A DNA stretch of 14,457 nucleotides from an uncultured Granulosicoccaceae bacterium (lineage in GTDB: Bacteria; Pseudomonadota; Gammaproteobacteria; CALCKW01): NCBI GenBank assembly GCA_937941555.1, contig CALDHJ010000425.1, positions 1 to 14,457 of the forward strand, read 5' to 3'. The translations under genes and the position numbers were made by a program. The notes below the pieces were generated by a model. The model ran no database searches. It worked only from the letters and a program-made list of their open reading frames with translations, and was not told the origin of the DNA. Positions 7,135-13,875 of the stretch are shown here, piece by piece (the stretch's first letter is position 1; each line of letters opens with the position of its first letter).

Positions 7135-7163
7135 AGCGTATCATTCGTGCCAATGGGTATCAA
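7135..7163 (-). promoter_or_regulatory. Candidate promoter of the monooxygenase-TRAP operon
   Basis: On the minus strand TTGATA (7163-7158, five of six to consensus) is followed after 17 bp by TACGCT (7140-7135), which keeps the key T, A and final T of a -10 box. Transcription would begin about 30 bp before the monooxygenase ATG. The -35 hexamer is part of one of the TATCAAT repeats, so a regulator bound there would block it. Confidence 0.4.
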
Positions 7164-7175
7164 TGGTATATCAAT
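7139..7175. promoter_or_regulatory. Cluster of TATCAAT-type repeats, candidate GntR operator
   Basis: TATCATT (7139-7145), TATCAAT (7158-7164) and TATCAAT (7169-7175) lie in the divergent region. The last two are exactly 11 bp apart, one helical turn. CAATGG also repeats at 7151 and 7161. The first copy contains TATCAT, a good -10 box for the rightward regulator gene; the second covers the -35 of the leftward operon. This is consistent with autoregulated control of both directions, but no clean inverted repeat of the usual GntR type was found. Confidence 0.4.
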
Positions 7176-7897
7176 TTCCTGTGACGGCGTTGCAAAAAAC
7201 CACTTCAGAGTCGACTGAGCTCCCCAAATTTCAGCAGATCGCACGCATGATCACGCGTGAGATCGGCGAGGGGCGGCTGGCTGATGGCGAGCGTCTTCCG
7301 CCCGAGCGCGCGCTCGCGCAACGCCTCGGTACGTCGATCGGCACGCTGAGAAAGGCGCTGGGATTGTTGGCCGCCGAGGGGCGCATTGAGCGCATCCAGG
7401 GCTCGGGCAACTATGTGCGCTTTGACGCGGAGCGCGATGCGGTCTATTCGCTCTTTCGGCTCGAGCGACGCGATGGCAAAGGCCAGGGCCGCCCGCGGGC
7501 GAAAATCCTGTCGGCGCGCTACCTGAAAAAATCGGCCGCCGTGTCGGGCTTTGGTCGATCGGATGCCGGCACGCGCATTCGGCGGTTGCGTTGGCTTGAC
7601 GATGCCCTGATAGCGGTCGAGGAAATCTGGCTCGACGGCGCCGCTGGCCGACTCGACACAGCCTCGCTCACTGACGCGCTCTACCGCGACTACCTGAATC
7701 AGCTCAACGTGCAGGTTGCCCGCGCAACCGATGCCGTGTCGGTGGCACCCTTGCCACGCTGGTCGCCTGTGGCCTTTTCGGCGGATACAGCTGGCTATAT
7801 CGAGCGCACGGCATGGTCATCAGAGGGTGAACCGGTTGAATTTTCGAGAACGTGGTTTGATCCGGCGGAGGCGGTCTATGTACAGCGTCTTCGCTAA
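7163..7897 (+). CDS. GntR-family transcriptional regulator with UTRA ligand domain (HutC/FarR type)
   Basis: DNA-binding regulator, 244 residues from ATG 7163. The winged helix covers about 19-86 (LPKFQQIARMI, then RLPPERALAQRLGTSIGTLRKALGLLAAEGRI and the wing GSGNYV). The UTRA effector domain runs about 105-240 (RIRRLRWLDD, AVEEIWLDG, YIERTAWSSEGEPVEFSRTWF). UTRA domains bind small metabolites, often sugars, sugar phosphates or acids, and release operators. It faces the monooxygenase operon head to head across about 63 bp, so it is the likely local controller. The start is uncertain: ATG 7163 lacks a good ribosome binding site and would lie inside the repeat cluster, while GTG 7181 would put the operator wholly upstream. 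The stop TAA is also part of the target site of the inserted palindromic element. Confidence 0.92.
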   Translation: MVYQFPVTALQKTTSESTELPKFQQIARMITREIGEGRLADGERLPPERALAQRLGTSIGTLRKALGLLAAEGRIERIQGSGNYVRFDAERDAVYSLFRLERRDGKGQGRPRAKILSARYLKKSAAVSGFGRSDAGTRIRRLRWLDDALIAVEEIWLDGAAGRLDTASLTDALYRDYLNQLNVQVARATDAVSVAPLPRWSPVAFSADTAGYIERTAWSSEGEPVEFSRTWFDPAEAVYVQRLR

Positions 7898-8055
7898 GGA
7901 ACCTCCGAACAAGCCCCATCTGGCAGGAAGGCCTGCCCCACGATACTGCGTTGATACCAGACCAAAAAATGCTCATTTACTGCGTGTAAACTCCGCCTTT
8001 TTTGGGCCTGGTCTCGCCTTGTCTCACACTCAGCTGGGAATTGTTCGGAGCCTCC
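7898..8055. mobile_element. IS5-family-like MITE (palindromic non-autonomous element)
   Basis: A 158-bp imperfect palindrome. The left end GGAACCTCCGAACAAGCCCC and the inverted right end GGAGGCTCCGAACAATTCCC match at 15 of 20 positions, and the match continues. Inner arms ACCAGACC-AAAAAA (from 7956) and TTTTTT-GGGCCTGGT (to 8012) pair, and the apex is TTTAC/GTAAA around TGCGT (7981-7985). The termini resemble IS5 (GGAAGGTGCGAACAAG). The flanks CTAA (7894-7897) and TTAA (8056-8059) both fit the IS5-family YTAR target, a near-perfect 4-bp duplication. There is no transposase. A smaller perfect stem GGCAGG/CCTGCC sits at 7922-7937. It lies between gntR and the acetyltransferase gene, and its RNA would form a long hairpin. 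IS5 membership is from memory of the termini, not a search. Confidence 0.72.
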
Positions 8056-8112
8056 TTAAGCTCGAGTCCATTCGAAACGGATCGATTGCCTGCTCTGAGC
8101 CGGGGTTGCGTT

Positions 8113-8694
8113 GTGGTTGAGCCGGTGGGTGACCGTTGGCAGCCGCTCGAGGTGAACACCCGAAACGGCACGCTGCTTGAGCTTGTCAAACCGACGGAAC
8201 GCGGCACGCGGGACTTGGTGGCCGATGTCATGGACGCCCGGCAGATGCAGTTCATGCACGTGCCGGCATTTACAGAAGCATCGGCCGCGACGGCGTTTCT
8301 CAACGGCATGCTGGTCGAGCCGGGCATGAGCTTCAATTGGCTATTGCACCACGAGGGGGCCACGGCGGGTTGGGCGTGCCTGTTCGCGTTTGAACACGAC
8401 ATGTGCGAACTCGGGTATTTCGTGCGCTCACACTACGCCGGGCGGGGCTTTGCGACCGCGGCCGCGTGGCGCGTGACCCATTTCGCCCACACGGTTCTCG
8501 ACGTGCGCCGACTCAACGCCTCGGCCGACCCGCGCAATGTCGCCTCTCACCGCGTGCTCGCGTCCTCGGGTTTCACACACGAGGGCACGCAGCGCGCCAA
8601 TTTTCGCTATGGCAGTGCCTGGCAGGACACAGCGCTCTTTGGGCGGCTGCGCACTGACCCGCTGCCTGACATCTCACCGGAACACAACACATGA
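8113..8694 (+). CDS. GNAT-family N-acetyltransferase (RimJ/RimL-like)
   Basis: Acetyl-CoA-dependent acetyltransferase of about 193 residues. Visible GNAT elements: EASAATAFLNGML, the strand pair FNWLLHHEGATAGWACLFAF, ELGYFVRSHYAGRGFATAAAW (motif A, acetyl-CoA pyrophosphate loop around YAGRGFAT), RRLNASADPRNVASHRVLASSGF (motif B) and the closing HEGTQRANF. This arrangement is that of RimJ-like enzymes that acetylate protein N-termini or small amines; the substrate is not predictable. The frame stays open back to 8002, but that part lies in the MITE, so GTG 8113 was chosen (GTG 8152 or TTG 8086 are possible; none has a strong ribosome binding site). The stop overlaps the next ATG as ATGA. Confidence 0.85.
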   Translation: MVEPVGDRWQPLEVNTRNGTLLELVKPTERGTRDLVADVMDARQMQFMHVPAFTEASAATAFLNGMLVEPGMSFNWLLHHEGATAGWACLFAFEHDMCELGYFVRSHYAGRGFATAAAWRVTHFAHTVLDVRRLNASADPRNVASHRVLASSGFTHEGTQRANFRYGSAWQDTALFGRLRTDPLPDISPEHNT

Positions 8695-9779
8695 CCACAC
8701 GCTACGGGCTGATCGGCGCCGGCATGATGGGCCGCGAGCACATCAAGAATATCGCGCTCTTGCCTGACACCGACATTGCCGTCTACTTCGAGCCTGATGA
8801 CGGCATGGCCGCGCAAACGCACGCGCTGGTGCCCAATGCGCAACGCGCGAAAACCGTGCAGGCACTGCTGGCGCACGCCGATCTCGATTGCCTCGTGATC
8901 GCGTCGCCCAACTTCTGCCACGTCGATCAGTTGCGCGAGATCGCCGAGACGCGACCGCTGCCGACGCTGGTCGAAAAACCTTTGCTCACTCACTCAGCCG
9001 ATATCCCCTTTGTCGAGACACTGAGCACCGGGTTTGGTGCGCCGATCTGGGTGGCAATGGAGTATCGCTACATGCCACCGATCGCGGCCCTCTGCGAGCG
9101 GGCGGACGCCGTGACAGGTGGCGTGCAGCTCCTGAGTATCCGCGAACACCGTTTTCCGTTCCTCGAAAAAGTGGGGGACTGGAACCGTTTCAACCGCTAT
9201 ACCGGTGGGACCTTCGTCGAGAAGTGCTGTCACTTCTTCGATCTGATGCGCCTGGTGCTGCGCGCCGAGCCCGTGCGCGTGATGGCGAGTGCGTCGCAGG
9301 CGGTCAATCACCTCGATGAGCGCTATGGCAACGAGGCGCCGGACATCATCGACCACGGTTACGTGATCGTCGATTTCGACTCCGGCTCGCGTGCCATGCT
9401 TGAGCTCTGCATGTTCGCCGAGGGCGCGAAGTACCAGGAGGAGATCAGTGCGGTGGGACGCCAGGGCAAGTTGGAGTGCCAGGTGCCGGGGCCGGGACGG
9501 TTCTGGCCGGCACACCTCGGGCCGGCGCCCTTGCCGCGCGTGATTGAAAGCCCGCGGCATCCGGCTGGCCCGGTCGTCACCGAAACCCCGGTCGACCCGT
9601 CGCTGTTGGCGGCGGGCGACCACAACGGTTCGACCTTCTATCAACATCGGGGATTCCTGGAGCTGGTGCGCGGTGAACGCGCGCAGCCTGCCGTATCGCT
9701 GGCAGACGGGTTGATGGCCGTGCGCATGGGCATGGCGGCCCAGGAGAGTGCCGCGGCAGGGCTGGCCGTCTCCTTGTGA
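8691..9779 (+). CDS. Gfo/Idh/MocA-family NAD(P)-dependent oxidoreductase
   Basis: Cytoplasmic sugar- or glycoside-active oxidoreductase, 362 residues. The N-terminal Rossmann domain has GAGMMG at 9-14, followed by VIASPNFCHVDQ (69-80) and the family EKP motif (Glu95-Lys96-Pro97), whose Lys takes part in catalysis. The C-terminal domain contains TGGTFVEKCCHFFDLMRL (171-188) with Lys178, His181 and Asp184. It then reads PDIIDHGYVIVDF, LCMFAEG, QEEISAVG and AAGDHNGSTFYQH. The family includes inositol and sugar dehydrogenases, transferases of oxidised sugars, and NAD-dependent glycosidases. The ATG overlaps the acetyltransferase stop by 4 nt and the stop overlaps the glycosylase GTG by 4 nt. Being in the regulator's transcript next to a sulfonate-type operon, a role in sugar or sulfosugar use is plausible but unproven. 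Confidence 0.92.
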   Translation: MTTRYGLIGAGMMGREHIKNIALLPDTDIAVYFEPDDGMAAQTHALVPNAQRAKTVQALLAHADLDCLVIASPNFCHVDQLREIAETRPLPTLVEKPLLTHSADIPFVETLSTGFGAPIWVAMEYRYMPPIAALCERADAVTGGVQLLSIREHRFPFLEKVGDWNRFNRYTGGTFVEKCCHFFDLMRLVLRAEPVRVMASASQAVNHLDERYGNEAPDIIDHGYVIVDFDSGSRAMLELCMFAEGAKYQEEISAVGRQGKLECQVPGPGRFWPAHLGPAPLPRVIESPRHPAGPVVTETPVDPSLLAAGDHNGSTFYQHRGFLELVRGERAQPAVSLADGLMAVRMGMAAQESAAAGLAVSL

Positions 9780-10273
9780 TCGCGAGCTTTGCGCCTGTGG
9801 TGCCAGCGGCGCCGCGCGTGCTGGTGCTGGGGTCTATTCCGGGCGTGCGGTCGCTGCAGTCGCAGCAGTATTACGCCCACCCGCAAAATCAGTTCTGGCG
9901 CCTGATGGCGTCGGTGTTGGATGAGGCCCTGCCGTCAGATTACGGTGATCGCCTGGCCATGTTCGCCCGGCACGGTGTTGCGCTCTGGGATGTGCTTGCG
10001 AGTTGCGAGCGTGAGGGCAGCCTTGATGCGGCAATTCGTGGCGAGCAGCCCAATGCCATCGAGGGCTTGCTGGAACACTACCCGAGCATCAACACGGTAG
10101 CGCTCAACGGCCGCAAAGCCGGCAGCAGTTTCCGAAAGCACATCACGCCGCTTCGCCCTGTGACGCTACTCGACCTGCCGTCGAGTAGCGCCGCCAATGC
10201 GCGGCTGCGATTCGAGCAGAAGTGTGAGCAATGGTGTGGCATGCGTGCCGCGCTGGGTGGTGGCATCGGGTGA
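9776..10273 (+). CDS. DNA-deoxyinosine glycosylase (uracil-DNA glycosylase superfamily, HDG type)
   Basis: Base-excision repair enzyme of 165 residues, predicted to remove hypoxanthine (deaminated adenine) from DNA. Recognised by LVLGSIPGVRSL (16-27) in place of the UDG water-activating motif, then YYAHPQNQFW (32-41), GVALWDVLASCEREGSLDAAIR and the C-terminal LPSSSAANARL loop. Asn38 sits where the archaeal HDG enzymes carry their catalytic Asn. The GTG at 9776 overlaps the preceding stop as GTGA, so it is translationally coupled to the oxidoreductase with which it has no obvious functional link. It is the last gene of the rightward operon and converges on the DUF1501 gene 41 nt away. Confidence 0.86.
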   Translation: MIASFAPVVPAAPRVLVLGSIPGVRSLQSQQYYAHPQNQFWRLMASVLDEALPSDYGDRLAMFARHGVALWDVLASCEREGSLDAAIRGEQPNAIEGLLEHYPSINTVALNGRKAGSSFRKHITPLRPVTLLDLPSSSAANARLRFEQKCEQWCGMRAALGGGIG

Positions 10274-10280
10274 CGAGCGC

Positions 10281-10304
10281 GGCGCTGGTGGCCCCGCCAA
10301 CGCC
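10281..10304. terminator. GC-rich hairpin between converging genes
   Basis: GGCG/CGCC, one mismatch, then TGGTG/CGCCA (one G-U pair) around the loop GCCC. It fills most of the 41-bp gap between two stop codons. No T-run follows on either strand, so intrinsic termination is only a possibility. Confidence 0.35.
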
Positions 10305-10314
10305 TGTGCATTGC

Positions 10315-11754
10315 CTACACCTGGAAGAGATCAAGATCCCGGTTGACGAAGTTCGAGAGGTTCGGCAGGACCGCGTTGACGGTGGTGTCATCCACGCCAA
10401 GCCAGGTGCCAAGACTGGCGCTGTATTGTTCGATGGAAACCGAGGGTATCAGGCGCCCGCGCGACTCGGTGTACTCCAGGCCGTCGGGGTTGTATTGCGG
10501 CATGCGCCCGATCAGCCTTCTGCCGCGCACGCTGCCACCGGCAACAAAATGGTGGGCACCCCAGCCGTGGTCGGTGCCGGAGCCGTTGGCAACCAGCGTG
10601 CGCCCGAAATCGGCGCCGCTGAAGGTCGTGACGTTGTCCCACAGGCCCACCTCCTTCAGCGCATTGCTGAATGCGCGCAAGCCGGTCGATAATGACGCCT
10701 GGCGCCACGGCAGATCGCTTGCCTGATTAGAGTGTGTATCGAATCCACCGGCGCCGATAAAGAAGATCTGTCGCCGGGCCCCGAGCGCACGCGACGCGCG
10801 GATGGCGTTGGCGACGCGTTGGAATTGGATGCCGTAAAAGCCGCTGGGGAAGCTCGTGGTGAAGGGAGAGAGGCCGTTGTATTCGCTGCCGAATCGGTCA
10901 ATCGCCGTGAGTGCTCTCGATTGCAGGGCCTGGGCATCGGACGCCATGAAGTGCGTGTGATTGAACGACTGACTGCGAAAGTAGTGGGCGAGTCGCGTGC
11001 GCAGCGTGTCCATGGCATCGCTGTAGCCGAGAAGGTGTCTGCGCTCTTCGATCTCCGGCCCGCTGATCGAATCCGATGCGACCTGAAAAATCGAGGTGTC
11101 CTCGCCGGATGAAAAGAGCGAGTTTCCGGCGGTACTGATCGACGCGAACAGGTCTTCCTGACCCAGCTGACCCTGGTGTCGCAGCGCGTCCACAAAGCGC
11201 CCACCCCAACCGGTCTGCGCGCCCTCGACCGCAAGTCCCTGCCAGTAGTTCTGTTGGTCGTTGTGCGAAAACAGCGAGGGGGGCAGGGCGACGGATCCGG
11301 CTTCGTAGCTCAAGCGGTTGGTCGGTTCGATGAGGGGGCCGACGCTGCCGACGAACAACAGATCCTCTTCGTCGAACAAATCGCGCATGTCGGCCATTTC
11401 CTGAGGGACAGCGTACTGGCGGCCTTCTGTAGCGAGGTTGTCGAGCGGCGCTAGCGGCAGCAACGCCGTGCGGTCGCGAGACTGGCCGCTGGCTTGTGTT
11501 GCATAGGCATCAAAGATATCGGACCGCACGGCACGCAGTTGGTCGTACTCGATCTCATCGTAGGGCAGCACGAAGTCGTTGTGGTCCATGCCGCCAAACA
11601 TGAAGACACAGACGAGTGCGCGGTAGTCGTCGGTGCCGGTGTTGGCAAAAACCGGGGAGGTGCCCCAGTCGGTCAGGGTTGTGCCACCGAGAGTGAGGGT
11701 GGACAGGGCCTGGAGAAACTGACGGCGGTTGAAAGCAGAGGGTCGAGAGGGCAT
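10315..11754 (-). CDS. DUF1501 family protein with Tat-like leader
   Basis: Exported protein of 479 residues, related to the alkaline phosphatase/sulfatase fold but of unknown activity. The leader has NRRQFLQALSTLTLGG (9-24), a twin-arginine motif followed by a weakly hydrophobic core, so export in a folded state is likely. DUF1501 blocks follow: RALVCVFMFGGMDHNDFVLPYD, LLFVGSVGPLIEPT, SLFSHNDQQNYWQG, WGGRFVDAL, IFFIGAGGFDTHSNQ, VTTFSGADFGRTLVANGSGTDHGWGAHHFVAGG. The conserved His and Asp residues in the last blocks look like metal ligands. It lies 42 nt after the DUF1800 gene, the usual partner of DUF1501 in many proteobacteria and planctomycetes. The ATG at 11754 has only a weak ribosome binding site. 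Stop is TAG at 10315. Confidence 0.93.
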   Translation of the reverse strand: MPSRPSAFNRRQFLQALSTLTLGGTTLTDWGTSPVFANTGTDDYRALVCVFMFGGMDHNDFVLPYDEIEYDQLRAVRSDIFDAYATQASGQSRDRTALLPLAPLDNLATEGRQYAVPQEMADMRDLFDEEDLLFVGSVGPLIEPTNRLSYEAGSVALPPSLFSHNDQQNYWQGLAVEGAQTGWGGRFVDALRHQGQLGQEDLFASISTAGNSLFSSGEDTSIFQVASDSISGPEIEERRHLLGYSDAMDTLRTRLAHYFRSQSFNHTHFMASDAQALQSRALTAIDRFGSEYNGLSPFTTSFPSGFYGIQFQRVANAIRASRALGARRQIFFIGAGGFDTHSNQASDLPWRQASLSTGLRAFSNALKEVGLWDNVTTFSGADFGRTLVANGSGTDHGWGAHHFVAGGSVRGRRLIGRMPQYNPDGLEYTESRGRLIPSVSIEQYSASLGTWLGVDDTTVNAVLPNLSNFVNRDLDLFQV

Positions 11755-11796
11755 TGACGGGATTCCGATCAGTAGTGACAGCCGAGTCGGCCGGGG

Positions 11797-13620
11797 TCAG
11801 TTCAGGATGGTGTAGTGCGGGGACGTCACGAACATCAGGACCGCAACGTGGACTCGGCGCGAGCGGTCTTCAGCTTCGGACCCTGTCTCGATCGGCATGC
11901 CGCTGAGGGTGTTGATCAGAAACTGCTGTTCGTCGGCCGGCATGCGCCCGCCAAGCAATAGCGTGTTCAGGTGGCTGACCAGCTGCTGTGGGGTGTCTGC
12001 AAGCTGTAGTTCGGTCTCGTAGTCCGGTGTGAACGGCACACCCGTACCCGCAAAATTGCACGGCTCGAGCCCGAGGAAATTGGAGCCGGTGGAAGTGGGG
12101 CAGGTGTAGGTGTTCGGGCGCTCCAACACGAGGTCGGTCATCAGATCGATGTAGCCAATGACCGTGTTGGTGTTGGTGATCTGAAATTCTGGCACAGTGA
12201 GGTTCTGGTCGCCTGCGGTTGTCATCGGTGGCACGTAGCCCGGCCGGTAGAAGCCGAACACGGACGGTGAGCGGAAGTAGTCCATCCCCAGAGCGTTACC
12301 GGCCTTGAGATCACGGATCCGGTGTGTGCGTGTCAGGAACTCGAGGTTTTCGACCTCGAATGCCCGCATGAAATGCAGGTAGTTCAGCATAGGCTCCCGC
12401 ACTTTGGTCGGGGCGGCGGCGCTGTGTTGGTCATTGAAGAGCGACGCATCGAGCAGCACCGCGGCGAGCGTGGCCTCGAGATCACCGCGAATACCCGTGC
12501 CGAAGCGTGTTTCGTTGGCCGAGACGTACAGACCCGCGTCGAAGGCTGCGGCAACGCGGCGGACATAGTCTGGCTCCGGGTGGCTTGCCGTGAAACGCTG
12601 GATCAACTGGCGCGAGATGAACGGGCCGACATTCCTGTGCGAAAAGATGTGGTCGAGTGCCATCGACACGTTGGTCGGTCCGTCGAGGCCCGCGGGCAAG
12701 AGGGTGTCGAGAAACTGCTTTGAGCGGGTTGAGTGGTGATCGGCAAAGATCCGCAGGGGCCGTGCTTGCGCTTCTCGGTTTTCGATGCTACTTGACCAGT
12801 AGGCGTCCGTGTCGTAGCTGAAACCGGTGAACACCCGTGCCAATTGCGACACATCGGCGTTGTCGTAGGTTGGAATCGGGTTGCCGTCGTTACCCAGAAT
12901 CGGTGTGCCGTCTGGGTTCAGTTCGTGTAGCCCGATGGTGAAGAGTTGCAGCAGTTCTCGTGCGTAGTTCTCATCCGGTTCTCGGCCGCTGTTCGGGTCG
13001 CCCGGTTCGTTGCGCAAGTAGGTCAGCCAGGTCGCCATCGCGGCGGAGTAGGTGATGTCCTGCAGCAGATCCCGGTAGTTGCCAAACGCATGGCGGTTCA
13101 GCGCGTCGTGGTAGGCCATACCGCGAAACGGCTCAAAGCCGTTGTCAACGACATCGCCGCCCACCACGAGAATCTGTGAGAGGGCGTATGTCGCTTTCGT
13201 GCGCAGTGCTGCGTCCGATTCGATCAAGCCGCGGTGGAGCCGGTATCGGGTGTAGTCACTGAAGGGCGGTCGACCGTTGCCTGTGGCCTCGATGTCCAGC
13301 ACGGCTTGTGGCATCAGCGGTTCGGGCGACTTGTCGAATTCCGCGCGCAGCCACTCGGCGGCATCGCGGTTCTGCCAGGTGGCGAGGTCGTTTTCGGTTG
13401 CGCCCAGTCCGGCACGCGCAAGGAAGCGCGAGACGTCTGCGGCGGTGTGCAACTGATTGGTGGTGTTGGTTCGCACTTGCAGGGCAGCGGATTTCTGGTC
13501 CGGGTCGCAGGCGACGAGGGCGCTGGCCAGCAGCGCGGCGAGGAGTGTGTTTTGGGCAGGTGATGCGCGGCGGGTGGTCTGAAGATGGGGCGGATGGTCG
13601 AACACTGCAGCTGCATTCAA
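11797..13620 (-). CDS. DUF1800 family lipoprotein
   Basis: Exported protein of 607 residues, function unknown. A lipobox ending LVAC gives Cys38 as the lipidated residue after a hydrophobic stretch (26-37); residue +2 is Asp39, which in the E. coli rule would retain it in the inner membrane. DUF1800 blocks are plain: FLARAGLGAT, RYRLHRGLIESDAALRTKATYALSQILV, NYRDLLQDITYSAAMATWLTYLRN, PDENYARELLQLFTIGLHELNPDG, RVFTGFSYD, RNVGPFISRQLIQRF, PSVFGFYRPGYVPP. The start is TTG at 13620, supported by AGGTG 5 nt upstream; an in-frame GTG at 13605 is the alternative. It is first in a two-gene operon with DUF1501 and diverges from the ushA-like gene. Confidence 0.92.
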   Translation of the reverse strand: MNAAAVFDHPPHLQTTRRASPAQNTLLAALLASALVACDPDQKSAALQVRTNTTNQLHTAADVSRFLARAGLGATENDLATWQNRDAAEWLRAEFDKSPEPLMPQAVLDIEATGNGRPPFSDYTRYRLHRGLIESDAALRTKATYALSQILVVGGDVVDNGFEPFRGMAYHDALNRHAFGNYRDLLQDITYSAAMATWLTYLRNEPGDPNSGREPDENYARELLQLFTIGLHELNPDGTPILGNDGNPIPTYDNADVSQLARVFTGFSYDTDAYWSSSIENREAQARPLRIFADHHSTRSKQFLDTLLPAGLDGPTNVSMALDHIFSHRNVGPFISRQLIQRFTASHPEPDYVRRVAAAFDAGLYVSANETRFGTGIRGDLEATLAAVLLDASLFNDQHSAAAPTKVREPMLNYLHFMRAFEVENLEFLTRTHRIRDLKAGNALGMDYFRSPSVFGFYRPGYVPPMTTAGDQNLTVPEFQITNTNTVIGYIDLMTDLVLERPNTYTCPTSTGSNFLGLEPCNFAGTGVPFTPDYETELQLADTPQQLVSHLNTLLLGGRMPADEQQFLINTLSGMPIETGSEAEDRSRRVHVAVLMFVTSPHYTILN

Positions 13621-13875
13621 TGTAGCACCTAATTAATACTTGAGACGTGCCGGTATTCGGCAGCTTGATCTTTTCCTTTAGGGATTTTTTTGATGCAAAA
13701 GTCAGATGCGCGACTTTCCTGGTCGGCTTGACGGCAAAGGGGACTTAACCCACCGAGGGACATGGCAGACGCCTGCACGCCTCACTGCCGCTGTGGACGC
13801 GGGTGCTGGAGGCGCGACCGCCAGCGCGGTACAGTGGTACGCATTCCCCCGATCCCACTTTGAAGGAGCGCAACG
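13621..13875. other. Divergent intergenic region, DUF1800 lipoprotein gene / ushA-like gene
   Basis: A 255-bp spacer that must hold both promoters. For the leftward gene, TATTAAT at about 13632-13640 (minus strand) is a -10-like box but has no good -35. For the rightward gene TACAGT (13830-13835) is a weak -10 candidate, inside the direct repeat GGTAC-AGT-GGTAC. A small perfect stem AAAGTC/GACTTT spans 13698-13717, just after a run of seven T (13685-13691). No credible small gene is seen. Confidence 0.4.
13626..13630 (-). promoter_or_regulatory. Ribosome binding site supporting the TTG start of the DUF1800 gene
   Basis: AGGTG on the minus strand, 5 nt before TTG 13620. The competing ATG at 13616 is in another frame and opens only a short antisense-like frame, so the TTG is preferred. 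Confidence 0.5.

Noticed and set aside
7100..7153. Upstream start for the monooxygenase, giving a leader with FPTH that recalls the SsuD PTHGDG loop
   Set aside because: The true SsuD first strand aligns further in (EVSWFAALC), so the FPTH match is chance. The longer start would also translate the predicted promoter and operator region.
7898..8055. Integron attC site or intrinsic terminator as explanation of the palindrome
   Set aside because: No integron core sites (RYYYAAC/GTTRRRY) are positioned correctly, and the T-run lies inside an arm rather than after the stem. The IS5-like ends and YTAR flanks fit better.
8002..8112. Extended N-terminus of the acetyltransferase beginning at TTG 8002
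   Set aside because: The first part is encoded by the right arm of the palindromic element and adds no GNAT structure; starts after the element are preferred.
13681..13717. T-run and AAAGTC/GACTTT stem as a terminator
   Set aside because: The T-run is upstream of the stem on the plus strand, and on the minus strand it reads as A, so neither direction gives stem followed by U-run. Both flanking genes also point away from the region.
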